Shown here one piece after another: positions 21,717 through 32,209 of a stretch of DNA of 64,000 nucleotides. Both the position numbers and the translations under genes were made by a program. A model generated the notes under the pieces. It did not search any database. It saw only the letters and a list, made by a program, of their open reading frames with translations, and was not told the DNA's origin. Source of the DNA: Anisus vortex (taxonomy: Eukaryota > Mollusca > Gastropoda > Planorbidae); assembly GCA_949126835.1 (NCBI GenBank), contig OX421494.1:4533201-4597200 (forward strand). The letters run 5' to 3'. How positions within the stretch are numbered: the stretch's first letter is position 1; the number at the start of each line of letters is the position of its first letter.

Positions 21717-22627
21717 GAGTAGGGTGTAGTGAAATTGATCAAAATGTCAGAATATTCAATTTTTAAGCTTTTGCCTAAGTTCTATACTTTAACTATTCCT
21801 GGATCTAAAACATTTAGTACGAAAATTTTTGTAACATTATTTAAATGTGAAAATTGCATTTGAAATGGGTATACTACATCAGAATTGTATTTTATTTTTT
21901 TTAAACATATTAAACACTACAGTAATATAAAAAATGAGTTTAATTATATAATAATATTAATAATATACAACTGCAGGTATATTTAACATCTTGTCTTTGT
22001 GGGGGGGGGGGGGGGAATCTTACAACAAACCATTAAAAAGTAGATGAGAAAATTGATTTTTTTCAATTCAACTCCCAAAATTATATTTTTCCAAAAATTG
22101 TCAGTTTTTCCGTTTTTTTTTCAAAATACTACTTTTTCTTCTTCTCATTGTATTAACGTCCTTATTTATGAACCAATCTGTGTGAAATTTTTTACATACA
22201 TTTATGACATGTAAATAATCAAATTTACCTGATGAATTTTTGATACGAGTTATAGTTTACTTAAATTAAATTTTAATTACAATTTTTAGTTAATAATTTT
22301 GTTTTTCCTATGTCCTACTAAATAATTCAGATAAACTTTATTTATCAATTTAACCAAAATTCATCCGCCAATTTTATAACGATATAGCTTATAAATATTT
22401 CCGCCCAGTTGCAATACATTATCTTGATAAACAATCAAGGTAAAAAAAAATGTTTGCATGGTAAATCGTTAACTAAAAAATCCAAAATCGCCATTTCGAT
22501 CGCAACCATCAGAAAATATTTTGTTAGCGTATACTTACTCGGGTCTGTTTGTACTATCTATATACCGAAAATGATCATGATGCGTGTAGAAATAAAAAAA
22601 AATAGGTTTCTACTGGCTCCCCAACCC
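21717..22627. mobile_element. TTAA-flanked non-autonomous DNA transposon
   Basis: TTAA target duplications lie at 21713-21716 and 22628-22631. The ends are imperfect inverted repeats: GAGTAGGGTGTAGTGAAA on the left and the complement of GGGTTGGGGAGCCAGTAGAAA on the right. Block A2 has a single TTAA at 56030-56033 between matching flanks, so this is an insertion in A1. It has no transposase and contains a G-run at about 22002-22016. TTAA targeting fits piggyBac or Kolobok-type elements; which one is not resolved. Confidence 0.75.
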
Positions 22628-23398
22628 TTAAGAACAATGAGTTAGTATAAAAATAAGCTGTTTTTTTTTTACATCCAATTATATCAACTTTTTTTCTCAA
22701 AACTAAACACTAGATTTTTTTTATGACGTCAACAATTTCCATCCATTCTGGCGTTTGTGATTGGAATAGAATTGGTCCGAAATGATGACAGAAACTATTT
22801 GGTGAAATCTTGCGATCTGTGACGTTTCACCGGAGCTACCCTATAAAACAATTTTTTAGGTGCAGACATTCATTGTTGCATGAGTTATCTCATTTGGACA
22901 TTTTTTTCGTCGCTTTGCTAAAGTAAAAATGACACAAGCATGGAGCAACCAAACACTTAACAGACAACTACTGCACGGTAAATAACAAATTACACTCAAT
23001 ATTGTTTTTAAGGAAATGCTTTGGCTTTAAATTTCTTACATTGAAAAATAACAAACTATGTATTTGTTTTATTTAGCCCAGAAATTCGTTAAAATGTAAA
23101 AATCACCAAATAGAATCGTCATTTCTCAAATTTACAAGCATGAATTAGGCTTACTTTACTTCCGATTCACGTTTCCCGAAAAAAACAAAAACAATAAATA
23201 CAATTTAAAAAATAATAAAATACATTAAACAAAATTCTTTACCCTGTGTTTTCCCAATGGCTATTTCTATTGTATAAAATAGTTATACATTTTGTTTATT
23301 AAATACAATAGTAATAGTAATAATTATAATAAACCGTCTATCAGACTCTGTGTATCTCAACAGACTGAAATTACAAATGCGGGTATAATAAAAAAAAT

Positions 23399-23755
23399 AT
23401 GGTAATAGTTTTAGAAGTAACGCTATATTTATTTAGTGCAATTGTGCAGTCAATCACCGACGTCATCTGCCCTCACGAGAATCTACTCAGCGCAATTACA
23501 TGCAAAAAAAACTCAGATGGTACGGGCATGTGGCAAGATCCGAATGCCTGGCGCAAACCTCCCTTCAGGGCAAAGTGCAGGGTGGAAGAAAGAAGGATAG
23601 GCAGAAGAGACGATGGGAGGATGACATCAGGAAGTGGACCGGCTTGTCTCTTGTGGATTCACAGAGGTCGGCGCAGGACCCAGACGAGTGGCATACAATC
23701 GATCAACAGTCAAAAAATGGTGCCTTAACGAATCTCACTCGGGTTATGGGTTAGA
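23399..23755 (+). pseudogene. LINE ORF2 C-terminal fragment (A1)
   Basis: The frame at 23500-23754 contains LRWYGHVARSECLA, GGRKKDRQKRRWEDDI and WTGLSLVDSQRSA, a pattern found at the C-terminus of many non-LTR retrotransposon ORF2 proteins. RT and endonuclease are absent. A diverged copy with an internal deletion is at about 58940-59200 in A2, so the fragment predates the duplication. Confidence 0.75.
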
Positions 23756-23829
23756 GAAGGTGAAGGTGAATGTCATTATGATTATGACTTTATTTTTTTT
23801 TTGTGGGATTTTGTTTGATTAATAGTTGG

Positions 23830-24300
23830 TTAACACGAGAAAATCTATAAGAGCTCAGCTCGACATATCCTGGATTACACATCGACGGTATGGGGTCCCC
23901 ATCAACTACATGTAGTATCTACGCTGGATATGACACAACGACGTTCAGCACGTCGTATCCTACAGGACTACGGCCTCAAAATAAGCGCCTCTGTTTCGTG
24001 GCCTAACTCCATCTTCAGCTCCTACAACACCTCAGAGCAGTAGACAAAGCCACGTGATGTACAAGATCATGAATGGCCACGTAAACATTTCCACACAGAC
24101 AGGTCGCATCCAACAAGAGTCTCGCTCTACCCGTGGTCATCAGCTCAAACTGAGTGTTCCTCACGCACGCATTGACGTTTACAAATATTCTTTTTTTTCC
24201 GTCAGCTTTAAGAATGTGGAACTGACTGGACCAAGCCTTTATCACTGCCCCTTCTGTGCCGACTTACAAGCCATCTCTGAAGTGTTGGACTAGCAAATGA
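23830..24300 (+). pseudogene. Second LINE C-terminal fragment (A1)
   Basis: Broken frames read VMYKIMNGHVNIST, LKLSVPHARIDVYKYSFF and then MWN, the conserved tail of a Jockey/CR1-like non-LTR ORF2. Stops and frameshifts are present. The matching copy is at about 60480-60975 in A2. Confidence 0.7.
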
Positions 24301-24355
24301 AACTTCGTCGCCTGATAAACCTTAAAACTCTTGTTGTATGTTATAAATTAAATAT

Positions 24356-24985
24356 TGTTATGGGGTCTCTAATACTCTGATGACTATTATTACGACTCGT
24401 TAAATTGGATTCAATGTATATAGTTGTATCTTTATTAGAAGTCTCTAGATTCTGCTAATCTGTAGCCCAAGCTAGGGGTTCCTTGACTGACAGGTCTATG
24501 CAGCAATGTAGTTATATTCGTGATAATTATCTTCAACACCTTTCTCAACAATGATAGATCAAACAACTCCAGTTGTTGAATAAACAATTTTATTTAAATT
24601 GTAGACTCAATATAAACGATCAATAAATGCCTCAACTGATGGCAACATAATTTTCAATAAAATGACATGAAATATACAAATATCAATATAGCGACTTCAC
24701 TCTACAAACTTTCAAACTGAACTAACTTTAAGGAGGTGGGGACTTTACAAAGAAAACTATCATCGAAGATTCTACAGGGTCTTAATACGCATTTTAACCT
24801 CTTTCCCTATGGACTACTACGATCCAGAATTATCCTCCAATTTCCACGGTGTTTGAACGAATTATTTTATTTAAACTGCCCTCAGGGCATAAAGGTCAAA
24901 CCTTGGTCGCCTTGGACTCTAATACGCACTTGTTAAGAGGTCAATGCCTTACTACGTCATTCATTTATGACCGATATTCGTAACA
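24356..24985 (-). mobile_element. Solo LTR related to the 47546-53906 element, reverse orientation
   Basis: 630 bp matching the reverse complement of the 625-bp LTR at 47546-48170 over its whole length with scattered differences. The 4-bp target duplication is ATAT (24352-24355 and 24986-24989). Block A2 lacks it near 61480. This is the usual product of LTR-LTR recombination and shows an older round of the same family. Confidence 0.92.
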
Positions 24986-25261
24986 ATATTAAAAGTAGTA
25001 ATGCAGATTTTTTGTTATCTCAGAGCATTTACTATCAACTTTTCCTTTCAATGTATCAGGGATTACTAAATCTCTTAATTTAGGAAAATGGTCAAATGAC
25101 CCACATTGGCCACATTTTGAAAAAAAAAGACTTATCAAGAAATGTCAGTTATATTTTCAGAATTGTCGCAAATTAAAACTAATTATAAAGCCTTTAAACA
25201 AATAAAATACAAACAATATTAATTTAGTAATATGAAGTAGAAAAATACACATATGTAGATT

Positions 25262-25560
25262 TCTTCTTCTGTTAGCCAGCCTGCAGAGCTGGTTGCTCTC
25301 TTGCAGTCAATGCCAGACAAACATATTTACTTGTCTTTTTAAGCTGTTTCATACTGCTCTATAGTGTGTTGGTAATGGTAGGTTGAGGGGGAAACAGAGT
25401 GTATACGGGTTAGATTAGCTCAGGGCATTCAAGCAGGAAGTGGTCAACAGTTTCTTGTGGGCAAGAGCAATGTCTGCAGTTAGGTGGGTGAGTTGGGTTT
25501 ATTATATTTAGGTGTGAGTCTAGTGCTATATGTCCTGTTTTCAATTAAATATTCAGAAAA
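25262..25560 (-). pseudogene. LINE tail fragment, minus strand (A1)
   Basis: On the minus strand the broken frame reads NCRHCSCPQETVDHFLLECP and then KYVCLALTARE, a C-terminal CCHC-like module seen in some non-LTR ORF2 proteins. The matching copy at about 61685-61860 in A2 is shortened by an internal deletion. Confidence 0.6.
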
Positions 25561-26135
25561 ATATGGACGTGTGTACTCTGTTCTTACTTTACACGTTTAG
25601 AATACATATTTACACGTTTAGAATACATATTGTTATAAACCCACGGATATTGTAGTGTTTGTCTAGGATATTGTTCACTATATAATAATAAACTCAAGCC
25701 ACTCCATGTATGTTCAAAGAAGAATTTAATGCTTCTACATATATGCAATAATAACACTTCCCTGGTTACTAATAAGTAGCATTCCTTGCAGATAAGAAAA
25801 AATCAACAGCACCCTAATTACACTTATACGTGCTTAGAGTATAAAGATTTTGAAGCAGAAAGTACTAGAAATGGATTTTCCCGAAGCTTTCCTATGTAAA
25901 AGAAAAGGCATACTAGAAACTCTTACAGACTATCAGAAAAATATATTGGTTTATTACGTCATATCTCTCAATACACATACTCTCTGCGCCAAAATCAATT
26001 GTAAATAAACAACTCAACATGAAGTAGCAAGGTGACCTCAAACACAATATAGAAACTATTATTACATAATATACACGACATATAACACTGTGATCGTGTC
26101 TCTCTTGGGTGTGTGGTCAATTCAAGCCTGTAGTG

Positions 26136-26474
26136 CAGGGGTCGGGAACCTTTTTGTCTGAGAGAGCCATGGACACCGAGTATTTTGAAAGGTAATTCTG
26201 TGAGAGACATACATTATGTTTCAAACTAAAAATTCAAGTAAATGTGTGCCTTTGTGTAACGTAAGGCAAGAGTTATTTCTCTTTAATTACAATGAAAGCA
26301 GGGTTGCAGTAGACTTTAGTTCATTTTTAGAATGAAATATTGATATGCAATTAATATGTAGATCAAAGGAGTCTAAAGAAACCTTTTTTTTATAATCGAA
26401 CATTTGTCTGCCAGCCAGATGCAGCCATCAATAGAGCCACATCTTGCTCGCGAGCCATAGGTTTCCGACCCCTG
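26136..26474. mobile_element. hAT MITE, 339 bp
   Basis: Ends CAGGGGTCGGGAACC and GGTTTCCGACCCCTG, with a perfect 8-bp duplication CTGTAGTG (26128-26135 and 26475-26482). It is non-coding. The ends are close to those of hAT-2 but the interior (AGAGAGCCATGG ... GCGAGCCATAGG) is different. Confidence 0.93.
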
Positions 26475-26499
26475 CTGTAGTGACTCATATATGTCTTCT

Positions 26500-26800
26500 T
26501 TATCTTCCTCTTAAGCACCATTTGAAGGAGCGTCGCGTTAGCTAATTGTCGTCGTATTTCTGCCGTGAGTATTGAGTCGTGCATAAATTAATCTTGGCGG
26601 GGCTGGTTCCCACGCAGTCATGGCTCTTTGTTGCTTCTGATGACACCATCAATGTTACTTCCTGTGCGAGGTCAGGGTTTATATTCTCGTTGCCAGATAA
26701 GATAATGGGCTCTCCTGTAGCTAACCGAAACTGGCAGCTACCATTCCATAGTGCCTCACATAGTCCCAGGACCTTGGATACACCCACGATTGCGATCACC
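26500..26800 (-). pseudogene. LINE endonuclease fragment, minus strand
   Basis: The minus-strand frame reads KVLGLCEALWNGSCQF and ATGEPIILSGNEN, the N-terminal part of an APE-type endonuclease as in the LINE at 27760. The catalytic E is kept in CEALWNG, then the frame breaks. No RT follows. Confidence 0.65.
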
Positions 26801-26829
26801 AGGCGTAGTGAAATACAATAATAAATTGT

Positions 26830-27655
26830 TGTATTTACATTTTTTTTTAAAAACGCAGTATTAAGTCAACATTATGATAAACATAAACAACTCATTATGT
26901 CAATAAAAGTTATGTTAGACATATATGATCTTGAGATTTATTACAGATAACTATTGACTGAACACCAAAATTAGTATGACATTATTAGTAGGAACAAATA
27001 TAAATAAAATGTTCCCACATAGTGAAGACATCTGTGACATCATTAATGACGAATCAAGCAAGTAATAAACACATCTGTCCAGTGAATCCCAACCCTTTTA
27101 ACTCTCGTGTACCCCAACTTTCTCTACATTTCTGAAAAAAACAACCTAACCATCCATGTTTGTTCAAAATAAATTATTTTTTAATCAGACAAACATTTTC
27201 AAACAATTTATCATTTCTACAAATGTAACATAATTTTGTAAATATGTAATGCGTTTAAAAAAAATAAATATATTATTAATTAATTTGTAACTTCAGTTTA
27301 GTTCACCGTTTGTTTGTTCCGGTGTTATCTGCCATCAACAATGTCAATGTCAATGTTACATACCAACAACCGGCTTAATGCTAACGAAGACTTATAAAAG
27401 GTACGCGTACACCATTAAAATTTATGAACCGCTTTTTTAGGCTATGATTTAATTGTATGTTTAATAATCTGACGGACAGCTAATGTTTGCCTGTGTTTTG
27501 AATCACTTCTGATTGTATGTGTCAGAAGATATAGACTACAGAGTTCATAGGCGTAACCACGAGGGGTGGGGGATTGATAGGATAGTTTAAAATTGTGATC
27601 ATTAAGCCTATATATGTTATACATATTGTATTACAGTTACAATTCAACACTAGAA
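26830..27655. other. AT-rich stretch with no identified gene
   Basis: No domain or intact transposon is visible. AATCCCAACCCTTTTAACTC near 27087 resembles a hAT terminus but no matching second end was found. Confidence 0.4.
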
Positions 27656-27759
27656 AAATCTAGCACCCGCTCGATTCGGGGAGATGCCTCCATAGAGAGA
27701 CAGATGACGCAGCTGGTGAAAGCCTAACGAAAACCAGCCTGCTGACGAATCTCCTGACG

Positions 27760-29193
27760 ATGACAGCTAAAACAAAAGTAGGGACCTGGAATGTCCGAAC
27801 GATGTATGAAAGTGGAAAAGCAGCCCAGGTAGCAAACGAGATGAGGAGATACGACATCCAGGTTCTGGGCATCTGTGAGAGCCGCTGGAACGGGTGTGGT
27901 ATGAAAACACTCAACAGTGGAGAGAAAATTGTATATTCAGGACACGTAGAAGAAAACCATGGACACTCAGAAGGTGTTGCCATCATGATGTCTCCACTAG
28001 CAGCAAAAGCACTTATAGAATGGCAACCAGTCTCACCCAGAATCATGACAGCCAGATTCAATTCCAAGGGGAGGAAAGTCACCATTGTCCAATGTTACTC
28101 GCCTACCAACGACGCGGATGAAGAGACAAAACAGAATTTCTACGATTCCCTACAGACCACAGTAAATGATCTCCCTAAAAGAGATATTATGCTAGTGATG
28201 GGAGACTTCAACGCAAAAATAGGAAAAGACAACATAGGTAAAGAAACGATCATGGGAACCCACAACCTGGGTATAATGAACGAAAACGGGGAACTTTTTA
28301 TAGACTTCTGTGCCTTTAACGACCTGGTCATTGGTGGCAGCATATTCCAGCATAAAAACATACACAAAGAAACCTGGATCTCTCCGGATAGCCGCACCAA
28401 AAACCAGATCGACTTTATCAATATCTCTAGAAAATGGAGACGATCCCTACAAGACACAAGATCCAAAAGAGGGGCAGACGTAGCCTCAGACCACCATTTA
28501 GTGATGGGAACCCTCAAAGTCAAGCTTCGAGCCTATTGAGACACAGCAAATCGACCCCACATAAAGTTTAATACCCAGCGGTTGAAAGAGAAAAACTGCA
28601 GAGACACTTTCTCAACTTCCCTAAACAACAGATTTGAAGCTCTCAGCCTAGTGACAGAAGAAACAACCCTAGAGGAACACTGGAGCGGTTTAAGAGACAC
28701 ACTGACGGACACATGCCAAGAAGTGCTGGGCAAAAGAGAGTGGAAATCGAAGGAATGGCTCTCTGGTAAAACATGGCAGATGATTAGAAGCAGAAGAGAA
28801 ATAAAACAAAAAATAAACTGCAGCGAGAATGAAGAGGCAAAGAAAGCCCTCCGGGATCAGTTTGCACAAACCAACAAAGAAATTAAGAAAAGTGCCAGGA
28901 AAGACAAACGGCTTTTCTACGAAGAGCTTGCAACAGAGGCCGAACTAGCAGCAGAAAAAAGGGACCTCAGCACTCTATACAAGGCTACCAGGACACTTTC
29001 AAACAAGAAGACAAACACAGGCAAACTGATTAAAGGAAACCCCATTAACAAAGAGAAAGACCAGCGCCAAACATGGGCTGAACACTTTAATGAACTACTT
29101 AACCGCACCCCGCCTTTGGAAAAGCCTATATCCCACCTGCAGAAGCACTGCTTAAAGTCAACACTAATCCTCCAACGAAGGCAAAAGTCCTAA
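27760..29193 (+). pseudogene. LINE ORF2, endonuclease and linker
   Basis: From ATG 27760. The APE endonuclease keeps its active-site landmarks: WNVRTM, the catalytic E in CESRWNG, MGDFNAKI and the terminal SDHHLV. A TGA at 28537-28539 interrupts the frame at a likely former CGA codon, after which the same frame continues through a Lys/Glu-rich linker to 29193. A frameshift near 29118-29125 moves the true reading into the RT frame. Confidence 0.88.
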
Positions 29194-29207
29194 AAGCCCT
29201 GAAGAGT

Positions 29208-30689
29208 ATGAAAAATGGGAAAGCAGCTAGCCCAGATGGAATCCCCGCAGAGGCACTTAAAGCAGACCCCTCTACAACAGCCAATATGTTGCTGCCTTTA
29301 CTTCAGAAAATTTGGAGGGAAGGCAAAGTACCAGTAGACTGGAAAAAGGGCCACATGGTAAAACTCCCCAAGAAAGGAGACCTAGGATCCTGCAAAAACT
29401 GGCGCGGAATTATGCTGCTATCAGTACCTAGCAAAATACTGACCCGCATTATTCTCGACCGACTAAAGGATGCAGTGGAAGAAAAACTTAGACCCGAACA
29501 AGCTGGTTTCAGGAAAGATAAATCGTGCACAGATCAAATAGCAACTCTCCGAATCATTATCGAGCAATCCCTAGAGTGGCAGTCAACCCTATATTTAAAT
29601 TTAATCGACTTTCGCCAAGCCTTTGACAGTGTTGATAGAGATACTATCTGGCAGCTTCTCCATCACTATGGAATCCCTCATACACTGATCAACCTAATAC
29701 AAGAGCTTTACGAAGGGGCGACCTGTCAAGTTATCCATAACGGCAAATTGACAGAGGAATTTGAGGTTAAAACAGGAGTCAGGCAAGGATGCATGCTTTC
29801 CCCAATGATCTTTCTTTTAGTGGTTGACTGGGTGATGCGCCAATCAACAGAAACTGGAAAAACTGGGATCCAGTGGACACTAAACCAGTTCCTTGAAGAC
29901 CTGGACTTTGCAGATGACCTGTGCCTAATGTCCCAGAAGAACCAGCACATGCAACGAAAAACAGATAACCTGGCCCAAGAAGCATCCAAGACCGGACTGC
30001 AGATCAACTTGGAGAAGACAGAAACGATGACCCTCTTTAAGAAACAAGAGAAACCAATTAAGGTTGGAGACACTGAGTTGAAAGAAGTCACCTCTTTTAC
30101 ATACCTGGGCAGTATAGTCTCAGCAACAGGTGGCTCGGACGAAGACATCAAAGCCAGAATAGGGAAAGCGAGACATGCCTTCATCACCCTGAGACCATTC
30201 TGGAGGTCAACAGCCCTGTCTATCCGAAACAAACTGCGAATTTTCAACACCAATGTAAAGGCAGTGCTTCTCTACGGATCATAGACCTGGAGAGTCACCA
30301 ACACTCTGAGCAATAAGCTTCAAACCTTTGTTAATGGCTGCCTCCGCCACATATTAAAGATTCGGTGGACAGAAAAAGTAAAGAACACCGACTTGTGGCG
30401 ACAAACAAATCAGGATCCTCTCGAACAGCAGATCGCCAGGAGGAAGTGGCGGTGGATTGGGCACACCTTAGGGAAGCCCCCACAAGACATCACGCGACAG
30501 GCTCTGCAGTGGAACCCCCAGGGAAAAAGACGGGTTGGTCGCCCGAAGACCACCTGGAGACGCTCCTGCGAGGAGGAAACGGCAAGCTGCAACCTGTCAT
30601 GGGGTGAACTAAAAAAGGCTGCCCAGAATCGAGTGCGCTGGAGAGCTGTTGCGGAGGCCCTATGTTCCACAAGGAACCAAAGGAATTAA
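29208..30689 (+). pseudogene. LINE ORF2, reverse transcriptase and C-terminal domain
   Basis: RT blocks are clear: KAASPDGIPAEALK, NWRGIMLLSVPSKI, the RPEQAGFRKDKSCTDQI region, FRQAFDSVDRDTIW, GVRQGCMLSPM and the catalytic FADD at about 29908-29919. A TAG at 30282-30284 falls within the conserved YGS-TW region; beyond it the same frame continues to 30689 with WRWIGHTLGKP and RVGRPKTTWRR, the usual C-terminal motif. The active site residues are intact, so the copy has lost function through few and apparently recent changes. Confidence 0.9.
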
Positions 30690-30884
30690 TCAAGCAAGCA
30701 ATTACAGTTACTAAAAAAGTGACACTGTGATCAAATGTTAAATACAAATTTAGAATATTAATTTTTTGTTAAATTAAGAATTTTGTAAACATCTTTTCAC
30801 TACTTTTTATTTATTACTTTTATTGTGTAAAGTTATTTTTTCTAAAGATATTTACATAGAGTAGTAAGATTTTTGAACATTTTA

Positions 30885-31180
30885 AGAACTACTCGCGTCC
30901 GCCCCTTGTTATATTTGCAGCAATTACTTCCTCTACCTTGAATCCATTCCAACGCCGATGTTAAAGACATTACCTACTATAAAATTAATACAGTCGTAAA
31001 CTAGAATGACCATTTATTAGACCTAACAGCTGATTTGTCCACGTTATGAGTTCAATTTGACATGCACGTATGAGTTCACTATAAAAGAACCTTCAAACAT
31101 GTTGTATGATTTATAAAGTGTTTGTGTATGTAGAGAGATACAAATAGAAAAAGAGTCAATGAGAGATCATGGGTTCTCAA
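30885..31180 (+). promoter_or_regulatory. Duplicated, truncated lectin promoter
   Basis: Resembles 31925-32195: both have CTACCTTGAATCC, ACAGTCGTAAACTAGAATGA, then ACTATAAAAGAACCTTC, then GTATGTAGAGAGATAC. This copy diverges just before the ATG, where a GGGTTCTCAACC hAT-like end (about 31175) replaces the signal-peptide exon. It is probably an orphan promoter. Confidence 0.7.
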
Positions 31181-31189
31181 CCTTTTTCG

Positions 31190-31920
31190 GCTCACCGCCT
31201 CCTTTTACCATTGTTGTTTTCGCTGACCGTCTCTCCATCCTCTAACCCCCCCCCACCCCCCACACACATCAAATCGAAAGCTAAATTTAGTAAAATTTGT
31301 TACATTAAATATCTCTAGTCCGACTAGGATAGTATGTGTTTTTTTATGATCTTAAAAAGAATAGCACCGAAAAATCTCTGATTGGTTCAATTTTGGTTAT
31401 CAGAATCGTGGGTTTCCACGCTCTGTTGTTTGCAGCTTGGGTATCTCTTTGACAATAGCGTGGTAACAGCACCAAGTTCAACTTTCAACAAGTATACAAA
31501 ATTTTTTCCAAAACCCAGAGACATTCAGAAATTAATGATATGATCTTTTGAAACCGAAAATCGTGATTATAACCCTTTTCTTACACGTTTTTCTTAATCG
31601 ATTGCTTTATCGATTAATTCCTCTTGCAGTTGTAAAGATAGACCTGATTTTAATTCTTTTCTATTGGAAAGGAGGGTCTAAAAACCAATCAGTCATTTTC
31701 ATGTTAATAAAATAATTTCATAAAATTGAATGTTTAAGTAATCATTAAGTGCTTCAGAAATTGACATTAAGAGAGAATGTTTTCATCAGATTTTATCTAC
31801 AGATGCAACATCTCCGCGTCTAAGTTTTGTTTGTACAATAAAAGTTTTGACATAAATGTCAAAATGACATTACTTCTTTTAATTAAACCGAGGTCCCAGC
31901 AAGTGTCTAATTTTATGGAA
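31190..31920. other. Spacer between the two promoter copies
   Basis: Begins with hAT-like terminal sequence (GGGTTCTCAACCTTTTTCGG) and a C-run, but no second terminus was found. The rest is AT-rich with no coding signal. Confidence 0.4.
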
Positions 31921-31924
31921 CTTA

Positions 31925-32209
31925 CATAGATCAACCTCCACTACTTCTCTACCTTGAATCCCTGCCTACGCCACTGATAGAGACGTATGTACAATGAACT
32001 TAATACAGTCGTAAACTAGAATGACCATCAATTCGATCTAAGAACATTTGTTTTCATCACATTGGCCCACGTCATGAGTTCCATTTGATTTTCACGTAGG
32101 AGTGTACTATAAAAGAACCTTCAAACATATTGTATGATTTATAAGGTGTCTGTGTATGTAGAGAGATACAGACTGAAAAGTTATCAATTAGAGCCACCTA
32201 GCAGACACC
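31925..32209 (+). promoter_or_regulatory. TATA-type promoter and 5' UTR of lectin copy 2
   Basis: A canonical ACTATAAAAGAACC (about 32106-32119) lies about 95 bp upstream of the ATG at 32210, leaving room for transcription start near 32140 and a 5' UTR of about 70 bp. The upstream 180 bp are shared with 30885-31090. The promoter assignment rests on position and motif only. Confidence 0.65.

Larger units (their letters stand above)
400..25815 (+). repeat. Paralogous block A1 of a segmental duplication
   Basis: From about 400 the sequence matches block A2 (41235-62115) collinearly in a series of segments: 420-600 with 41250-41430, 880-1620 with 42000-42750, 1620-2500 with 43320-44620 and 45180-45250, 2940-4610 with 45420-46870, 4615-8270 with 54090-55510, and 21170-25815 with 55510-62115. 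Matching segments look roughly 85-95% identical by eye. The breaks are insertions in one copy only, and many show TIRs or LTRs with target-site duplications. The left boundary is a (TA)n run and the right boundary follows a shared CAGCACCCTAATT. The block carries lectin copy 1. Confidence 0.88.
27655..30720 (+). mobile_element. Nearly full-length non-LTR retrotransposon (LINE) with APE endonuclease and RT
   Basis: A single ORF2-like coding region of about 970 codons is preceded by about 100 bp of GC-richer leader and followed by a short AT-rich end. The order is endonuclease, linker, RT, C-terminal domain. Two nonsense changes and one frameshift interrupt it. GC content is visibly higher than the flanks. 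The endonuclease start (GTWNVRTMYESGKAAQ) is of the type in RTE/CR1-like LINEs; I do not assign a clade. Confidence 0.9.

Noticed and set aside
22409..22645. 78-codon frame at 22409-22645
   Set aside because: It crosses the right boundary of the TTAA-flanked element and is absent from A2.
27660..30253. Long minus-strand frames opposite the LINE
   Set aside because: They are antisense shadows of the endonuclease and RT coding regions, without domains of their own.
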